From Myxococcus xanthus (GTDB lineage: Bacteria; Myxococcota; Myxococcia; Myxococcales; Myxococcaceae): a stretch of DNA of 64,000 nt. The notes below the pieces were generated by a model. The model did no database searches. It saw only the letters and a program-made list of their open reading frames with translations, and was not told the origin of the DNA. The stretch spans positions 1,987,001 to 2,051,000 of the forward strand of contig NZ_CP017174.1 of NCBI RefSeq assembly GCF_006402735.1. The letters run 5' to 3'. Numbering within the stretch: the first letter of the stretch is position 1; every line of letters starts with the position of its first letter. This document shows, piece by piece, positions 28,621 to 37,215 of the stretch. The translations under genes and the position numbers were made by a program.

Positions 28621-29643
28621 ATGTCCTCGTCTGAACTTCCCGTTCTCAAGTTCGTCCTCACGAACTACAAGAACTTCAACGCGCGCGCGACGCGCGATGC
28701 GCTCCTGTCCTACTGGGAGCACGTGTCGAACGGTGGCCGGATGTTCTGGAGCGTCGCGGGCGCGATGTCGTCGGCGCAGCTCGGCATCACGCTCGCACCG
28801 GCCATCCGGGAGGGGCTGATTCACGGCCTGTCGGTGACGGGCGCCAACATCGAGGAGTCGCTCTTCCGGCTCGTCGCGCATACGGGGTACAAGGACTTCC
28901 CCGAGTACCGCTACTTCACCAAGCAGGACGACACGCGAATCCTCGAGGCGCGGATGCGCCGGGTCACCGATACGAGCATCCCCGAGGACGAGGCGTTCCG
29001 CGCGGTGGAGAAGATTGCCGTCCCGATGTGGAAGGGCGCGACCGAGAAGGGCGAGCGCCGCTTCTGGCACGAGTACTTCTACGCGTTCATCCAGGCGCTC
29101 GACCCCTCCGCGTATGAGGGTGACCCGGAGGCCTGCTGGCTGCTCGAGGCGGCGCGGCACCGTCTGCCCATCGTCGTCCCTGGCTATGAGGACTCGACGT
29201 TCGGCAACATCTTCGCGTCCTACGTGAAGGCGGGCGAATGCAACGCGAGCATCGTCAAGTCTGGCATTGAGTACATGGCTGACTTCTACGACCGCTACGA
29301 GGAGATGTCCGAGGGCCAGGGTGTCGGCTTCTTCCAGATTGGCGGCGGTATCGCCGGTGACTTCCCCATCTGCGTCGTTCCGTCGATCAAGTACGACCTG
29401 CAGAAGCCGGTGAAGCCCTGGGCTTACTTCTGCCAGATCAGCGACTCGACGACGTCCTACGGCTCGTACTCGGGCGCGACGCCCAATGAGAAGATCACCT
29501 GGGACAAGCTGACCGAGACGACGCCGATGTTCGTCATCGAGTCGGATGCCACCATTGTCGCTCCGTTGATTCTCAGCGCTCTGCTCGAGTGCAAGCGCAA
29601 TCCGGAAGCGGCGAACGCGCTCATCGCCAAGCATCAGCGGTAG
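28621..29643 (+). CDS. Deoxyhypusine synthase-like protein
   Basis: 340 residues, with GGAGG 7 bases before the ATG. The deoxyhypusine synthase fold is clear: GGRMFWSVAGAMSSAQLGI (NAD-binding), HGLSVTGANIEESLF, ADFYDRY, FFQIGGGIAGDFPICVVP, and the active-site segment SGATPNEKITWDKL with the Glu, Trp and Lys of the eukaryotic S-G-A-x-P-x-E-x-x-x-W-x-K pattern. Bacteria lack eIF5A, and known bacterial relatives make homospermidine or act on other amines. The likely reaction is NAD-dependent transfer of an aminobutyl group from spermidine or putrescine; the acceptor is unknown. It stands alone and ends at a terminator. Confidence 0.9.
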   Translation: MSSSELPVLKFVLTNYKNFNARATRDALLSYWEHVSNGGRMFWSVAGAMSSAQLGITLAPAIREGLIHGLSVTGANIEESLFRLVAHTGYKDFPEYRYFTKQDDTRILEARMRRVTDTSIPEDEAFRAVEKIAVPMWKGATEKGERRFWHEYFYAFIQALDPSAYEGDPEACWLLEAARHRLPIVVPGYEDSTFGNIFASYVKAGECNASIVKSGIEYMADFYDRYEEMSEGQGVGFFQIGGGIAGDFPICVVPSIKYDLQKPVKPWAYFCQISDSTTSYGSYSGATPNEKITWDKLTETTPMFVIESDATIVAPLILSALLECKRNPEAANALIAKHQR

Positions 29644-29657
29644 CGGCCGCGGTAGGC

Positions 29658-29685
29658 GGGACCGGTGGCAAAAGTCACCGGTCCC
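29658..29685. terminator. Hairpin between the DHS-like gene and the histidine kinase gene
   Basis: GGGACCGGTG and CACCGGTCCC pair perfectly (10 bp) around an 8-base loop GCAAAAGT. It lies between two convergent genes and can serve both. Confidence 0.8.
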
Positions 29686-29703
29686 CCGCGAGTTCCGTGC
29701 TGC

Positions 29704-30966
29704 TCATTCCCAAATCCGAGCTGTCTGATTTGACGGGGGCAACGACACTTCCGCTTGGCTCGCACGAACGGAAGGCCAGGTAAGCCGCACCGTCGTCCCG
29801 TGTGGCTCCACGGCGCTGATGGCCACGTCGCAGTTGAACCGCTGCGCCAGCCGCTCCACGAGCGACAGGCCGATACCGAAGCCCATGTGCCCGGGCTCGA
29901 CCCGGCCGAAGCCCACGCCTGTGTCGGAGATGCTCCAGCCCTCTGGCGCGATGTGGATGACGATGCGCCCCTGGTGCGTATAGGCGAGCGCGTTCTTGAT
30001 GAGGTTGCCCAGCATCACTCGCGCCACGGACCCAGGAAGCGGCGCGAGGACCTCCTCTTTCGCCTCGATGACGAGCTCCACGTCGCCGTGAGGGCGGTGC
30101 TTGCCGTACAGCGCGACCATTTCGCGGGAGATGCTCACCAGTCCGCACGATTCATCGGCGCGGCCTGACCGGGCCAGCCAGAGGATGCCCTCCGTCAGCA
30201 GGCCCATGTGGTGAACGGCCTGCCGCAGACGGCCGAAGGTCTCCGTGTCCGCGGGTGGGTCCAACTCCAGTATCTCCACCGCGCCCTGCGCCACGGCGAG
30301 GGGCGTACGCAGTTCATGGCTCGCGTCCCGGTTGAAGGCGCGCTCCCGCTCCAGCAGTTCCTGGATTCGGGCATCCCGGACACGCAGGGCTTCGGCCAGG
30401 GCCCGCACCTCGGTGACCCCGACGTCTTCTTCCCGCGCCGGGGTATCCGACTGGACGCGTGCCACGAGCTGTTCCAGCGGACGGCTGAGCCTCCTCGCGA
30501 CGACAAGGGAGAGCCCGGCGGCGCCCAGCAGGGCCAGCAGGGCACTTACCAGCAGCAGTCCGGACGTCCGGCGCAGGTGGCGGGTGGTGCTCGTCAGCGC
30601 CGTCGTGTCCAAGACCACGTAGCGCGTGGTGCCAGCCGGCGCGTCCGGTCGCACCGCGACATGGAAGTGCCCACGGCCCTGGGCAAAGACTTCGTATTCG
30701 CCGCGAGGTGTGTCCAGGGGGAGCGCGTCTCCGAGCCAGGACGGAAGGCCTTCGTGGCTGACATAGGCCGTCATTCCAAGTGGGATGGCCCCCGTGTCAT
30801 CCCTGCGTCCGTCCGCCGCGGTGGCGACGAACCGAGCGAAGATGGCGTCTTCGAGGTCGTAGCTGAAGAGCGTGAAGAACGTCCCCATCAGGACGAGCGC
30901 GAGCGCCGCGGACACTCCCATGGCGCCCAGGAGGAGACCTCGGACCGACCTAGTCCTCGCGCGCAT
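29704..30966 (-). CDS. Sensor histidine kinase
   Basis: 420 residues, inner membrane. TM1 is at about 9 to 34, a periplasmic sensor at about 35 to 132, TM2 at about 136 to 157, and a HAMP-like linker to about 205. The dimerisation domain has the phospho-accepting His in FNRDASHELRTPLA (His217). The ATPase domain has MLGNLIKNALAY (N box), ISDTGVGFG (G1) and GFGIGLSLVE (G2). The start overlaps the end of the response regulator gene by 17 bp, so the pair forms one operon. The signal sensed is unknown. Confidence 0.93.
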   Translation of the reverse strand: MRARTRSVRGLLLGAMGVSAALALVLMGTFFTLFSYDLEDAIFARFVATAADGRRDDTGAIPLGMTAYVSHEGLPSWLGDALPLDTPRGEYEVFAQGRGHFHVAVRPDAPAGTTRYVVLDTTALTSTTRHLRRTSGLLLVSALLALLGAAGLSLVVARRLSRPLEQLVARVQSDTPAREEDVGVTEVRALAEALRVRDARIQELLERERAFNRDASHELRTPLAVAQGAVEILELDPPADTETFGRLRQAVHHMGLLTEGILWLARSGRADESCGLVSISREMVALYGKHRPHGDVELVIEAKEEVLAPLPGSVARVMLGNLIKNALAYTHQGRIVIHIAPEGWSISDTGVGFGRVEPGHMGFGIGLSLVERLAQRFNCDVAISAVEPHGTTVRLTWPSVRASQAEVSLPPSNQTARIWE

Positions 30967-31624
30967 CCAGGCAGTATCCCTTGTTGCGGAGGGTGGTGAT
31001 GCAGTCGCTCATCCCCAGCTCGGCGAGTGCTCCGCGCAGGGCATAGACGTGGGTGCGCAAGGCGCTGGATTCCGGCGCATCGTCCCCCCAGAGGTGGTGG
31101 GCCAGCGTGGCTGTCGAGACGGGCTTGGGCGCGGCCTCCATCAGCAGCCTCAGGAGGAGTGTCTCGGTCTTGTTGAGGTGGACGGCGCGCACGCCTCGCC
31201 GTGCCTGGCCCGTGTCTGGCTCCAGCGTCAGTGGCCCCACCGTCAGCCGTCGTCCGCTCGGAGGCACGGGGCGTCGCGCCAGGGCTTCGAGCCGCAGCCG
31301 CAGCTCCCTCAAGGAGAACGGCTTGACGAGGTAGTCATCCGCGCCCGCGCGGAAGCCTTCTTCCTTGTCCTCGAGCGTGTCCCGCGCGGTCAGCATGAGG
31401 ATGGGCACCAGCCGGGGCGCGAGCTGCCGGTAGCGTTGACACAGCTCGATGCCACTCATTCCCGGCAGCATCAGGTCCAGGACGATGACGTCGTATTCCT
31501 GGCCCAGCGAGAGCGTGAGCCCCTGGGGCCCGGTGGCGGCGAAGTCGAGCTGGAAGTCCTTCCCCAGAAACCTCTCGATGTTGGCCTGGAGGTCCAGGTT
31601 GTCTTCGACGACGAGCACTCGCAT
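30950..31624 (-). CDS. OmpR/PhoB family response regulator
   Basis: 224 residues. The receiver domain has VVEDN at 5 to 9, the phosphorylation site Asp50 in VIVLDLMLPG, and Lys in YLVKPFSLREL. The C-terminal winged helix (about 125 to 220) has LNKTETLLLRLLMEAAPKPV and SSALRTHVYALRGALAELG. The start at 31624 is preferred because it begins exactly at the receiver domain. It is cotranscribed with the downstream kinase and is divergent from a secreted hydrolase gene, with a nested dyad between them that it may bind. Confidence 0.94.
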   Translation of the reverse strand: MRVLVVEDNLDLQANIERFLGKDFQLDFAATGPQGLTLSLGQEYDVIVLDLMLPGMSGIELCQRYRQLAPRLVPILMLTARDTLEDKEEGFRAGADDYLVKPFSLRELRLRLEALARRPVPPSGRRLTVGPLTLEPDTGQARRGVRAVHLNKTETLLLRLLMEAAPKPVSTATLAHHLWGDDAPESSALRTHVYALRGALAELGMSDCITTLRNKGYCLDARED

Positions 31625-31648
31625 GGGCGGGAAGGTTATCAGCCGCCA

Positions 31649-31689
31649 CGTCAGCCGGAGGTCAACCGGGTGTTGACGCGTGGCTGACG
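31649..31689. promoter_or_regulatory. Nested 41-bp dyad between response regulator and hydrolase genes
   Basis: GTCAAC at 31661 and GTTGAC at 31672 form an inner inverted repeat. CGTCAGCC at 31649 and GGCTGACG at 31682 form an outer one. Both have the same centre (31669). The site is 25 bp upstream of the response regulator start and 48 bp upstream of the hydrolase start. Confidence 0.7.
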
Positions 31690-31736
31690 CGGATGGCGGC
31701 AAGGTGACCGGGCTTCTGACCTCTGGGAGAACCGCG

Positions 31737-32534
31737 ATGAACCGCTTGCTGTCGCTGTGCCTGCTGCTTCTATCTGCTTCCGTGGCCCGTGCCGCCGCCC
31801 CGGAAACGTCGTTGGACGTTCGCGGCGCGGATGGAGAACGCATCCCCACGCGAGTGCTGGAGCCGGAGGGCGCTGCCGCGAATCCACCCATCGCCGTCCT
31901 CCTGCACGGCCTGACACGCCGCAAGGAGGACTGGCTGTCGAACGAGGGGCCAACCCACGGCGGTGTGCTGAAGGACGAACTGCTGCGGTCCGGCTACCGC
32001 GTCTATCTCCTCGATGCACGCCGGCACGGAGAGCGGGCGACGCCCGAGGCCAGGCCGGGAGCGCTCGCCAAGCGGGCCCATCAAGGGGGGCCCTCTGGGT
32101 ACGTGGCGATGATTGCCGACACCGTCCGCGATGCCCACGCGCTGCTGACCACCGTGCTCGCGAAGGGCCAGCCGCCGCGGGTGCTCGTCGCCGGGTACAG
32201 CATGGGCGCCCAGGTGGGAATCCTGCTGGCGGCGCGTGAGCCCCGCATCACCCACCTGGTCACAATGGTACCGCCCCACATCGACCCGTCGATGGAGGAG
32301 GTGGCCCCCTCGCGTCACATGGCGAGCGTTCACCAGGACTGGCTGCTGCTGACGGCGAACAAGGATGACTTCGCGCCTGTCGCGGACAGCCGCGCCCTGT
32401 TCGATGCCGCTCCGTCCCGTCGCAAGACACACAAGACCTTCGACAGCGGGCATGCCCTCCCACGGGAGTACCTGGATGAGGTGCGCCGCTGGCTCCATGC
32501 GGACCGCCGAGCGCCTGGCCGCAAGGGCCCATGA
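31737..32534 (+). CDS. Secreted alpha/beta hydrolase
   Basis: 265 residues with a Sec signal peptide (LLSLCLLLLSASVARAAA). The hydrolase core has VLLHGLTRRKEDW (oxyanion hole), LLDARRHGERATPE, the nucleophile elbow VAGYSMGAQVG (Ser in GYSMG), and a catalytic His in FDSGHALPRE. GGGAGAACCGCG precedes the ATG at 31737. It is periplasmic or exported, and probably an esterase or dipeptidyl-type hydrolase. It is divergent from the two-component system, which may control it through the shared dyad. Confidence 0.82.
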   Translation: MNRLLSLCLLLLSASVARAAAPETSLDVRGADGERIPTRVLEPEGAAANPPIAVLLHGLTRRKEDWLSNEGPTHGGVLKDELLRSGYRVYLLDARRHGERATPEARPGALAKRAHQGGPSGYVAMIADTVRDAHALLTTVLAKGQPPRVLVAGYSMGAQVGILLAAREPRITHLVTMVPPHIDPSMEEVAPSRHMASVHQDWLLLTANKDDFAPVADSRALFDAAPSRRKTHKTFDSGHALPREYLDEVRRWLHADRRAPGRKGP

Positions 32535-32541
32535 GGCGCCC

Positions 32542-34785
32542 TTACCGGGGACCGCCCAGGGTCCGGAGGAAGAACAGGCCCACATCGTCCCGGTAGTAGC
32601 GGCTGGCGGCCCCCCGGGGTGAGTGCGGCTGGCCGGGCATGATGAGCAATTCGAAGCGCTTGCCTGCGCGGATGAGCGCGTCCGCCATCCGCATCGTCAC
32701 GGAGAGCGTGGCATTCACGTCGCTCGTGCCGTGCATCAGCTTCAGGTGGCCCCTCAGCCTGTCTGCAATCGCGAGGTTGTCGCCCGCCGCGTACCCCTGG
32801 GGATTGACGCTTGGGAGGTTGAGATAGGGCTCGTTGATGATGGCCTCTTCCTCCAGCGCTCCGGGGGCTCCGGCGTAGCCCGCCTTGAAGAAATCCGGCG
32901 CCGTCAGCATGCCGCGCAGCGTGAAATAGCCGCCCCATGAACCGCCGTGGATGCCGACCCGCTCCAGGTCCATCCATGGGCGCGTGGAAGCGGCCTGCTT
33001 CAGCCCCGCGACGTAGTCGGGAATCTCCGTCTGGCCCACGCGGCCGTAGTTCGCGTCCTGGAAGGACTTGCTCCGTCCGGGGCCACCCCGGGGGTCCAGC
33101 AACACCACGATGAAGCCCAGCTGCGCCAGGCCGCTGGCGGTCAGCGAATCCGAAGTCCCCAGGAAGGTCCAGGGAACAACGGTGGTGAACGGACCCGCGT
33201 AGATGGAGGCGAGCACGGGGTAGCGTTTCGAGGCGTCGAAGTCGCGTGGCTTGTAGAGCACGCCGTGCAGGGGCGTGACGCCGTCGGCCGCCTTGACGAG
33301 CAGTGCTTCCGGCCGCGTGTCGCCGAGCGACTCGAACTCACTCGCGTCCGACGTGGTGAGCCGCACGCGCTTGCCACCCTCCACGGACACCAGCTCCCTC
33401 AGCCGGGGCTGTGTCCGCGAGGACCATGCGTCCACGTAGTACTGGCCCGAGGGGGACGGCGTGATGCGGTGCATCCCCGAGCCCGTGGACAGCCGCTTCA
33501 ACGCGCCTCCCTTCAGGCTTCCCCGGTAGAAGAGGTGCTCGTATGGCGCGCCGGTGTCGGCGGAGGCCAGCACGTAGAGGGCATCTCCCGTGGGGGCGAC
33601 TCCCACCACTTCGTGCACGGGAAATGCGCCTCGCGTGAGCTGCCGCGCGTGCTTCCCCGAGCGGTCATACGCATACACGTGGCGCCAGCCATCACGCTCG
33701 GACATCCAGAGGTAGCCGCGTCCTCCTGGCAGCGCCGTCACCTGCTTCGCCCAGCCGCCCACCGCGAAGTCCAGGCCGGTGACGAAGGTCTCCGGGCGCT
33801 CTTCGCGCAGCACGTGCCGACGCTGGCCCGACGCGGGTTCCACGACGGTCAGGTCCAGCCGCTTGGCGTCACGCGAGAGGTGGAGACACAGCGCCTCGGT
33901 GCCCTCGGGATTCCAGCCGGCGAACCAGTCATACGTCTCGCCCTCGACGGGCGGAATGCGCGTCACGCGGCCCGTCGCCACTTCCACGACATGGAGCTCC
34001 GCGCGCGGCAGTGGCGTCCCGGACTTCGCGTACGGCACCGTCGTCACCTTCTCCAGCGCGGAGGAGTAGTCCACGACGGGCACCTGGTGAACGGCGCGGA
34101 GGTCATCCCGCCACACCACCAGGAAGCGGCCATCCGGTGACCAGGGACGCTCCGGAATCCGCCAGTCGAGGTTCGCTTCTCCCGTGCGCTCGACCACGGT
34201 GGCACCTTCCGCGTTCAGCACCGCGAAGCCGCCCTGACGTTGCACGGCGAGCGCGCCGCCTTTCGGCGCGAGGAAGTGCTCCGGCGACAGCGTCAGCGCG
34301 GCCCGGTCCTCCGGCGACAGCAAGGTGACGTGGCCGCCTGACAGGCCCAGGCCAAAGGTCTTCCCCTCCAGGCGGAACACGATGCCCTGCTCATCCGGAG
34401 CGAGCGCGACGTCGAAGAAGCGGGGCGCGGTGATGGGCTTGCCCAGCAGCGCCGAGAGCTGCTGCCTCAATTGCTCACCGGAAAGGAGCGGCTTCAGCTC
34501 CCCGGTCTTCGCGTGCGCCAGCACCCACGTCCCGCCGTCCTTGCCCTCACGGGACCAGAAGACCAACCGGTCGCCCTCACGCAGCCACCTGGGGGGGACC
34601 AGGCTGTCGCGCAGGAGTTCCACCCGGCGGACGAACCGGTCCGCCAGGTCCAGCTTCGCCTGGACCTGCGCGTCCGGCGTGGCTCCGGAGGGGTCGAAGG
34701 GGAGGGGGGCGTCATCCAGCGCAAGGACGGGGGCTCCCGTCAGCGCCGTGAGCATCAGGCCGAGGGGAACGAAGGGGAATCGCAT
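32542..34785 (-). CDS. S9 family prolyl oligopeptidase (DPP IV-like), secreted
   Basis: 747 residues. The signal peptide is FPFVPLGLMLTALTGAPVLA; I start at 34785 because the upstream extension would hide this signal. Residues about 60 to 480 form the beta-propeller (DPPIV N domain) with DRLVFWSREGKDGGTWVLAH and DGRFLVVWRDD. The C-terminal 250 residues are the peptidase: SIYAGPFTTVVPWTF, DPRGGPGRSKSFQDANYG, nucleophile Ser in IHGGSWGGYFTLRG, Asp in the HGTSDVNATL region, and His in PGQPHSPRG. It releases peptides with Pro or Ala near the N-terminus. Divergent from a LysR gene. Confidence 0.93.
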   Translation of the reverse strand: MRFPFVPLGLMLTALTGAPVLALDDAPLPFDPSGATPDAQVQAKLDLADRFVRRVELLRDSLVPPRWLREGDRLVFWSREGKDGGTWVLAHAKTGELKPLLSGEQLRQQLSALLGKPITAPRFFDVALAPDEQGIVFRLEGKTFGLGLSGGHVTLLSPEDRAALTLSPEHFLAPKGGALAVQRQGGFAVLNAEGATVVERTGEANLDWRIPERPWSPDGRFLVVWRDDLRAVHQVPVVDYSSALEKVTTVPYAKSGTPLPRAELHVVEVATGRVTRIPPVEGETYDWFAGWNPEGTEALCLHLSRDAKRLDLTVVEPASGQRRHVLREERPETFVTGLDFAVGGWAKQVTALPGGRGYLWMSERDGWRHVYAYDRSGKHARQLTRGAFPVHEVVGVAPTGDALYVLASADTGAPYEHLFYRGSLKGGALKRLSTGSGMHRITPSPSGQYYVDAWSSRTQPRLRELVSVEGGKRVRLTTSDASEFESLGDTRPEALLVKAADGVTPLHGVLYKPRDFDASKRYPVLASIYAGPFTTVVPWTFLGTSDSLTASGLAQLGFIVVLLDPRGGPGRSKSFQDANYGRVGQTEIPDYVAGLKQAASTRPWMDLERVGIHGGSWGGYFTLRGMLTAPDFFKAGYAGAPGALEEEAIINEPYLNLPSVNPQGYAAGDNLAIADRLRGHLKLMHGTSDVNATLSVTMRMADALIRAGKRFELLIMPGQPHSPRGAASRYYRDDVGLFFLRTLGGPR

Positions 34786-34820
34786 GCGCCGATGGTAAGA
34801 AGCCACATCCTTCACGACCA

Positions 34821-34852
34821 ATATCTCTTTTGATGCGCATTGAGATGGATAT
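34821..34852. promoter_or_regulatory. Dyad in the S9 peptidase/LysR intergenic region
   Basis: The 76-bp gap between the divergent genes has the palindrome ATGCGCAT at 34833 to 34840. ATATC (34821) and GATAT (34848) are placed symmetrically around it with the same centre. LysR proteins bind such interrupted dyads near their own start. Confidence 0.5.
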
Positions 34853-34861
34853 CGTCTCGAT

Positions 34862-35767
34862 ATGGAATTCCGTCAGCTCCAGCTCTTCGTCGCCGTGGCG
34901 GAGGAGCTGCACTTCGGACGCGCCGCCGCGCGCATCGGCATGGCCCAGCCGCCCTTCAGCCAGCAGATTCGCCGGCTGGAGTCCGAGCTGGGAGTCGAGC
35001 TGCTCACGCGCACGAGCCGCCGGGTGGCGCTCACCGCCGCCGGGAGCCGCTTGCTGGAGGATGCGCGCGCGTTGCTGGCCCGGCGCGCGGATGTCATCCA
35101 TTCGGTGCAGCAGGCGGCGAGTGGAGAGACGGGCACGCTGCGTGTCGGCTTCGCCGCGTCGTCTGCTTTCGGCGTGCTGCCGGACATCGTGCTGCGCTTC
35201 CGCACGCGGTTCCCGAAGGTGAAGCTGGAGTTGGACGACAGCGAGACGCTGGATGTCGGCGCCGCGCTCGCCTCGGGTGAGCTGGACATCGCCATCATCC
35301 GGGCGCCCTTCCGTCACGAAGGGCTCACCGTCGAGCGACTGCTCCAGGAGCGCTTCGTGCTCGCGCTGCCAGCTCGACACCCGCGAGCCCGTCAGCAGGT
35401 CGTCGCGCTGTCCTCACTGGCGAACGAGCCGTTCGTGCTCTTTCCGCGTCACTCCGCGCCGGGCCTGCACGACTTGGTGACGAGCATGTGCCTGGGCGCG
35501 GGTTTCTCTCCGAACATCCTCCAGGAAGCCAGCTCGTGGCCGTCCGTCGTTGGCATGGTGGAAGCGGGCCTGGGGCTGACCATCGCTCCCGCGTCCTCCC
35601 AGGCGCTGTGTCCCAAAGGGGTGGTGTTCCGCCCCCTGAGCGGCGCTCCCGGACACGCGGAGCTGGTGGTGGCCTTTCCTGGAACGCGGCCAGCGCCCGC
35701 GGCGCAGCACTTCCGCGTCCTCGCGCATGAAGCCGTCTCCCGCTCTGGCAGGAGTGCTTCTGACTGA
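34862..35767 (+). CDS. LysR family transcriptional regulator
   Basis: 301 residues, standard length. The N-terminal winged helix is typical: MEFRQLQLFVAVAEELHFGR, then MAQPPFSQQIRRLESELGVE and FxRTSRRVALTAAG written here as LLTRTSRRVALTAAG. The periplasmic-binding-type effector domain spans about 90 to 290 (GTLRVGFAASSAFGVLPDIV). It is closest in style to the CbnR/BenM-like group that responds to aromatic acids. It is back-to-back with the S9 peptidase gene, but the target is not certain. Confidence 0.92.
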   Translation: MEFRQLQLFVAVAEELHFGRAAARIGMAQPPFSQQIRRLESELGVELLTRTSRRVALTAAGSRLLEDARALLARRADVIHSVQQAASGETGTLRVGFAASSAFGVLPDIVLRFRTRFPKVKLELDDSETLDVGAALASGELDIAIIRAPFRHEGLTVERLLQERFVLALPARHPRARQQVVALSSLANEPFVLFPRHSAPGLHDLVTSMCLGAGFSPNILQEASSWPSVVGMVEAGLGLTIAPASSQALCPKGVVFRPLSGAPGHAELVVAFPGTRPAPAAQHFRVLAHEAVSRSGRSASD

Positions 35768-35826
35768 GCGGCACTCGCGCCTCGCGGCCGTGGCACGAGG
35801 CGTACGTCATGCGCGGAGGGCACGCC

Positions 35827-36414
35827 CTACATGCGTTCGCCAGGCAATTGGCTGGCCTGCTTCACCCAGGCGGCGAACTGGGCCTCGTCGAGCGGTTCGT
35901 CCTCGCGGATATCGAGGTAGCGCGTGTCCTGGCTCTTGGACGCACCGGGTGGGATGGGGCGCAGCGAGGTGCCGCGGAAGAAGGCCACCTTGATGTACTT
36001 CGCGAAGCAGTGGATGCCGAGGAACCATCCCTGGCCCTCGACGCCGTACATCGGCGAGTTCCATTTGACCGCCTTGCTCACGCCCGGGATGGTGCGCTCG
36101 ATGAGCTCGTCGAGGCGGTGCCCGACGTCGCGTTTCCAGCCCGGCATGGCCTCGATGTAGGCCTGGATGGGGGCGTCGCCGTAGCCCTTCGCAATCTGCG
36201 GATTGCCGCCAGAGAGGAGGACCGGCTTGGCGGCCGCAGTGGGGCTCTTGCGCCTGGCCGAGGTGGCCTTGGGCGCTGCCGCTGATTTCTTCGCCGTGGC
36301 CTTCTTGGGCTTGGGGGCTGCTGACTTGGCGACTGCCTTGCTCGGTTTGGCCGCCTTCGCCGTGCTCCGCTTGGCGGTGGCCTTCTTCGCGACCTTGGAC
36401 GACTTGACGGCCAT
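35827..36414 (-). CDS. DUF1801 protein with a Lys/Ala-rich histone-H1-like N-terminal tail
   Basis: 195 residues from the ATG at 36414. Residues 1 to about 65 are a strongly basic, low-complexity tail of Lys, Ala, Ser and Pro (KKATAKRSTAKAAKPSKAVA and similar), like the C-terminal tails of histone H1 and of myxobacterial HU- or CarD-type proteins, and likely to bind DNA or RNA. Residues about 75 to 195 are a DUF1801 (YdhG-like) domain: AYIEAMPGWKRDVGHRLDEL, VKWNSPMYGVEGQGWFLGIH and KYIKVAFFRGTSL. The gene at 36512 encodes the same domain without the tail. Function unknown. Confidence 0.85.
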   Translation of the reverse strand: MAVKSSKVAKKATAKRSTAKAAKPSKAVAKSAAPKPKKATAKKSAAAPKATSARRKSPTAAAKPVLLSGGNPQIAKGYGDAPIQAYIEAMPGWKRDVGHRLDELIERTIPGVSKAVKWNSPMYGVEGQGWFLGIHCFAKYIKVAFFRGTSLRPIPPGASKSQDTRYLDIREDEPLDEAQFAAWVKQASQLPGERM

Positions 36415-36511
36415 GGTGTTCACTCCAGATGGGCGGTGATTGGGACCCCGAGGGCGGGCCTCTCAACGTCTCGAGGACAAGTTGAGCGACCCGCGCCGCG
36501 GAGGTCAACCT

Positions 36512-36928
36512 TCACGTCGAGCGCTTCGTGGGCTTCTTTCCGCTAGCCGTATTGAGCGCGACGGCCGCGCGGATGAGCGCCTTGAACGCCTTCGCGTCCA
36601 GCGCCTCACCTTCGTGAATGTCGATGGCGCGCCTGACGTTCCCGTCGAGGCTGGAGTTGAAGAGCCCGGCGGGATCTTCCAACGAAGCGCCCTTGAAGAA
36701 GGTCAGCTTCACTGCCTTCTTGTACGCCTCACCCGTGCAGATGCCCCCGTCGTGGGACCAGACCGGCGTTCCCCGCCACTTCCACTCCTCCACGACCTCC
36801 GGGACGGCCTCCTTGATGAGGGCACGCACCCGCGCGAGTGTATCGCCTCGCCAGTCACCCAGCTCGGCAATCCTTTCGTTGATGAGTTGCGATGCCGACT
36901 CGCCATCTGTCTTGGTTTGACGCTTCAT
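36512..36928 (-). CDS. DUF1801 domain protein
   Basis: 138 residues from the ATG at 36928, preceded by GGCAGGAAG. The domain covers nearly all of it: INERIAELGDWRGDTLARVR, EEWKWRGTPVWSHDGGICTG, KKAVKLTFFKGASL and a short helical end. It is a paralogue-like neighbour of 35827 to 36414, 97 bp away on the same strand. The C-terminus is Lys-rich (GKKPTKRST). Members have a beta-barrel like SufE/YdhG folds with no settled function. The 287-bp gap to the next gene (36929 to 37215) shows nothing clear. Confidence 0.85.
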   Translation of the reverse strand: MKRQTKTDGESASQLINERIAELGDWRGDTLARVRALIKEAVPEVVEEWKWRGTPVWSHDGGICTGEAYKKAVKLTFFKGASLEDPAGLFNSSLDGNVRRAIDIHEGEALDAKAFKALIRAAVALNTASGKKPTKRST

Positions 36929-37215
36929 CTTCCTGCCTTCCCGTGGAGAGGCCGTGTTGCCCACGTTTCCTACGTCCGATAGCACCCTGGTGGGTTGTAG
37001 GAAACAAGAGGGCATCCGGTGTAGGCCTCCGCATCCGAGCCTCTTGCCTTGACGGCATGGGGCGCGCAGGTGTCCCACGCATTCACGGGGCGATGTTGAA
37101 GCTGGGAATGGGCGTCGGCGGCCCAACGGAAGGCCAGGTGAGCGAGCGACAGGCCGATGCCTGGGTCGGAATCGGTCCGTTGATGAAAGGCCGGATGCCG
37201 TGGCGGAACAGCGGC

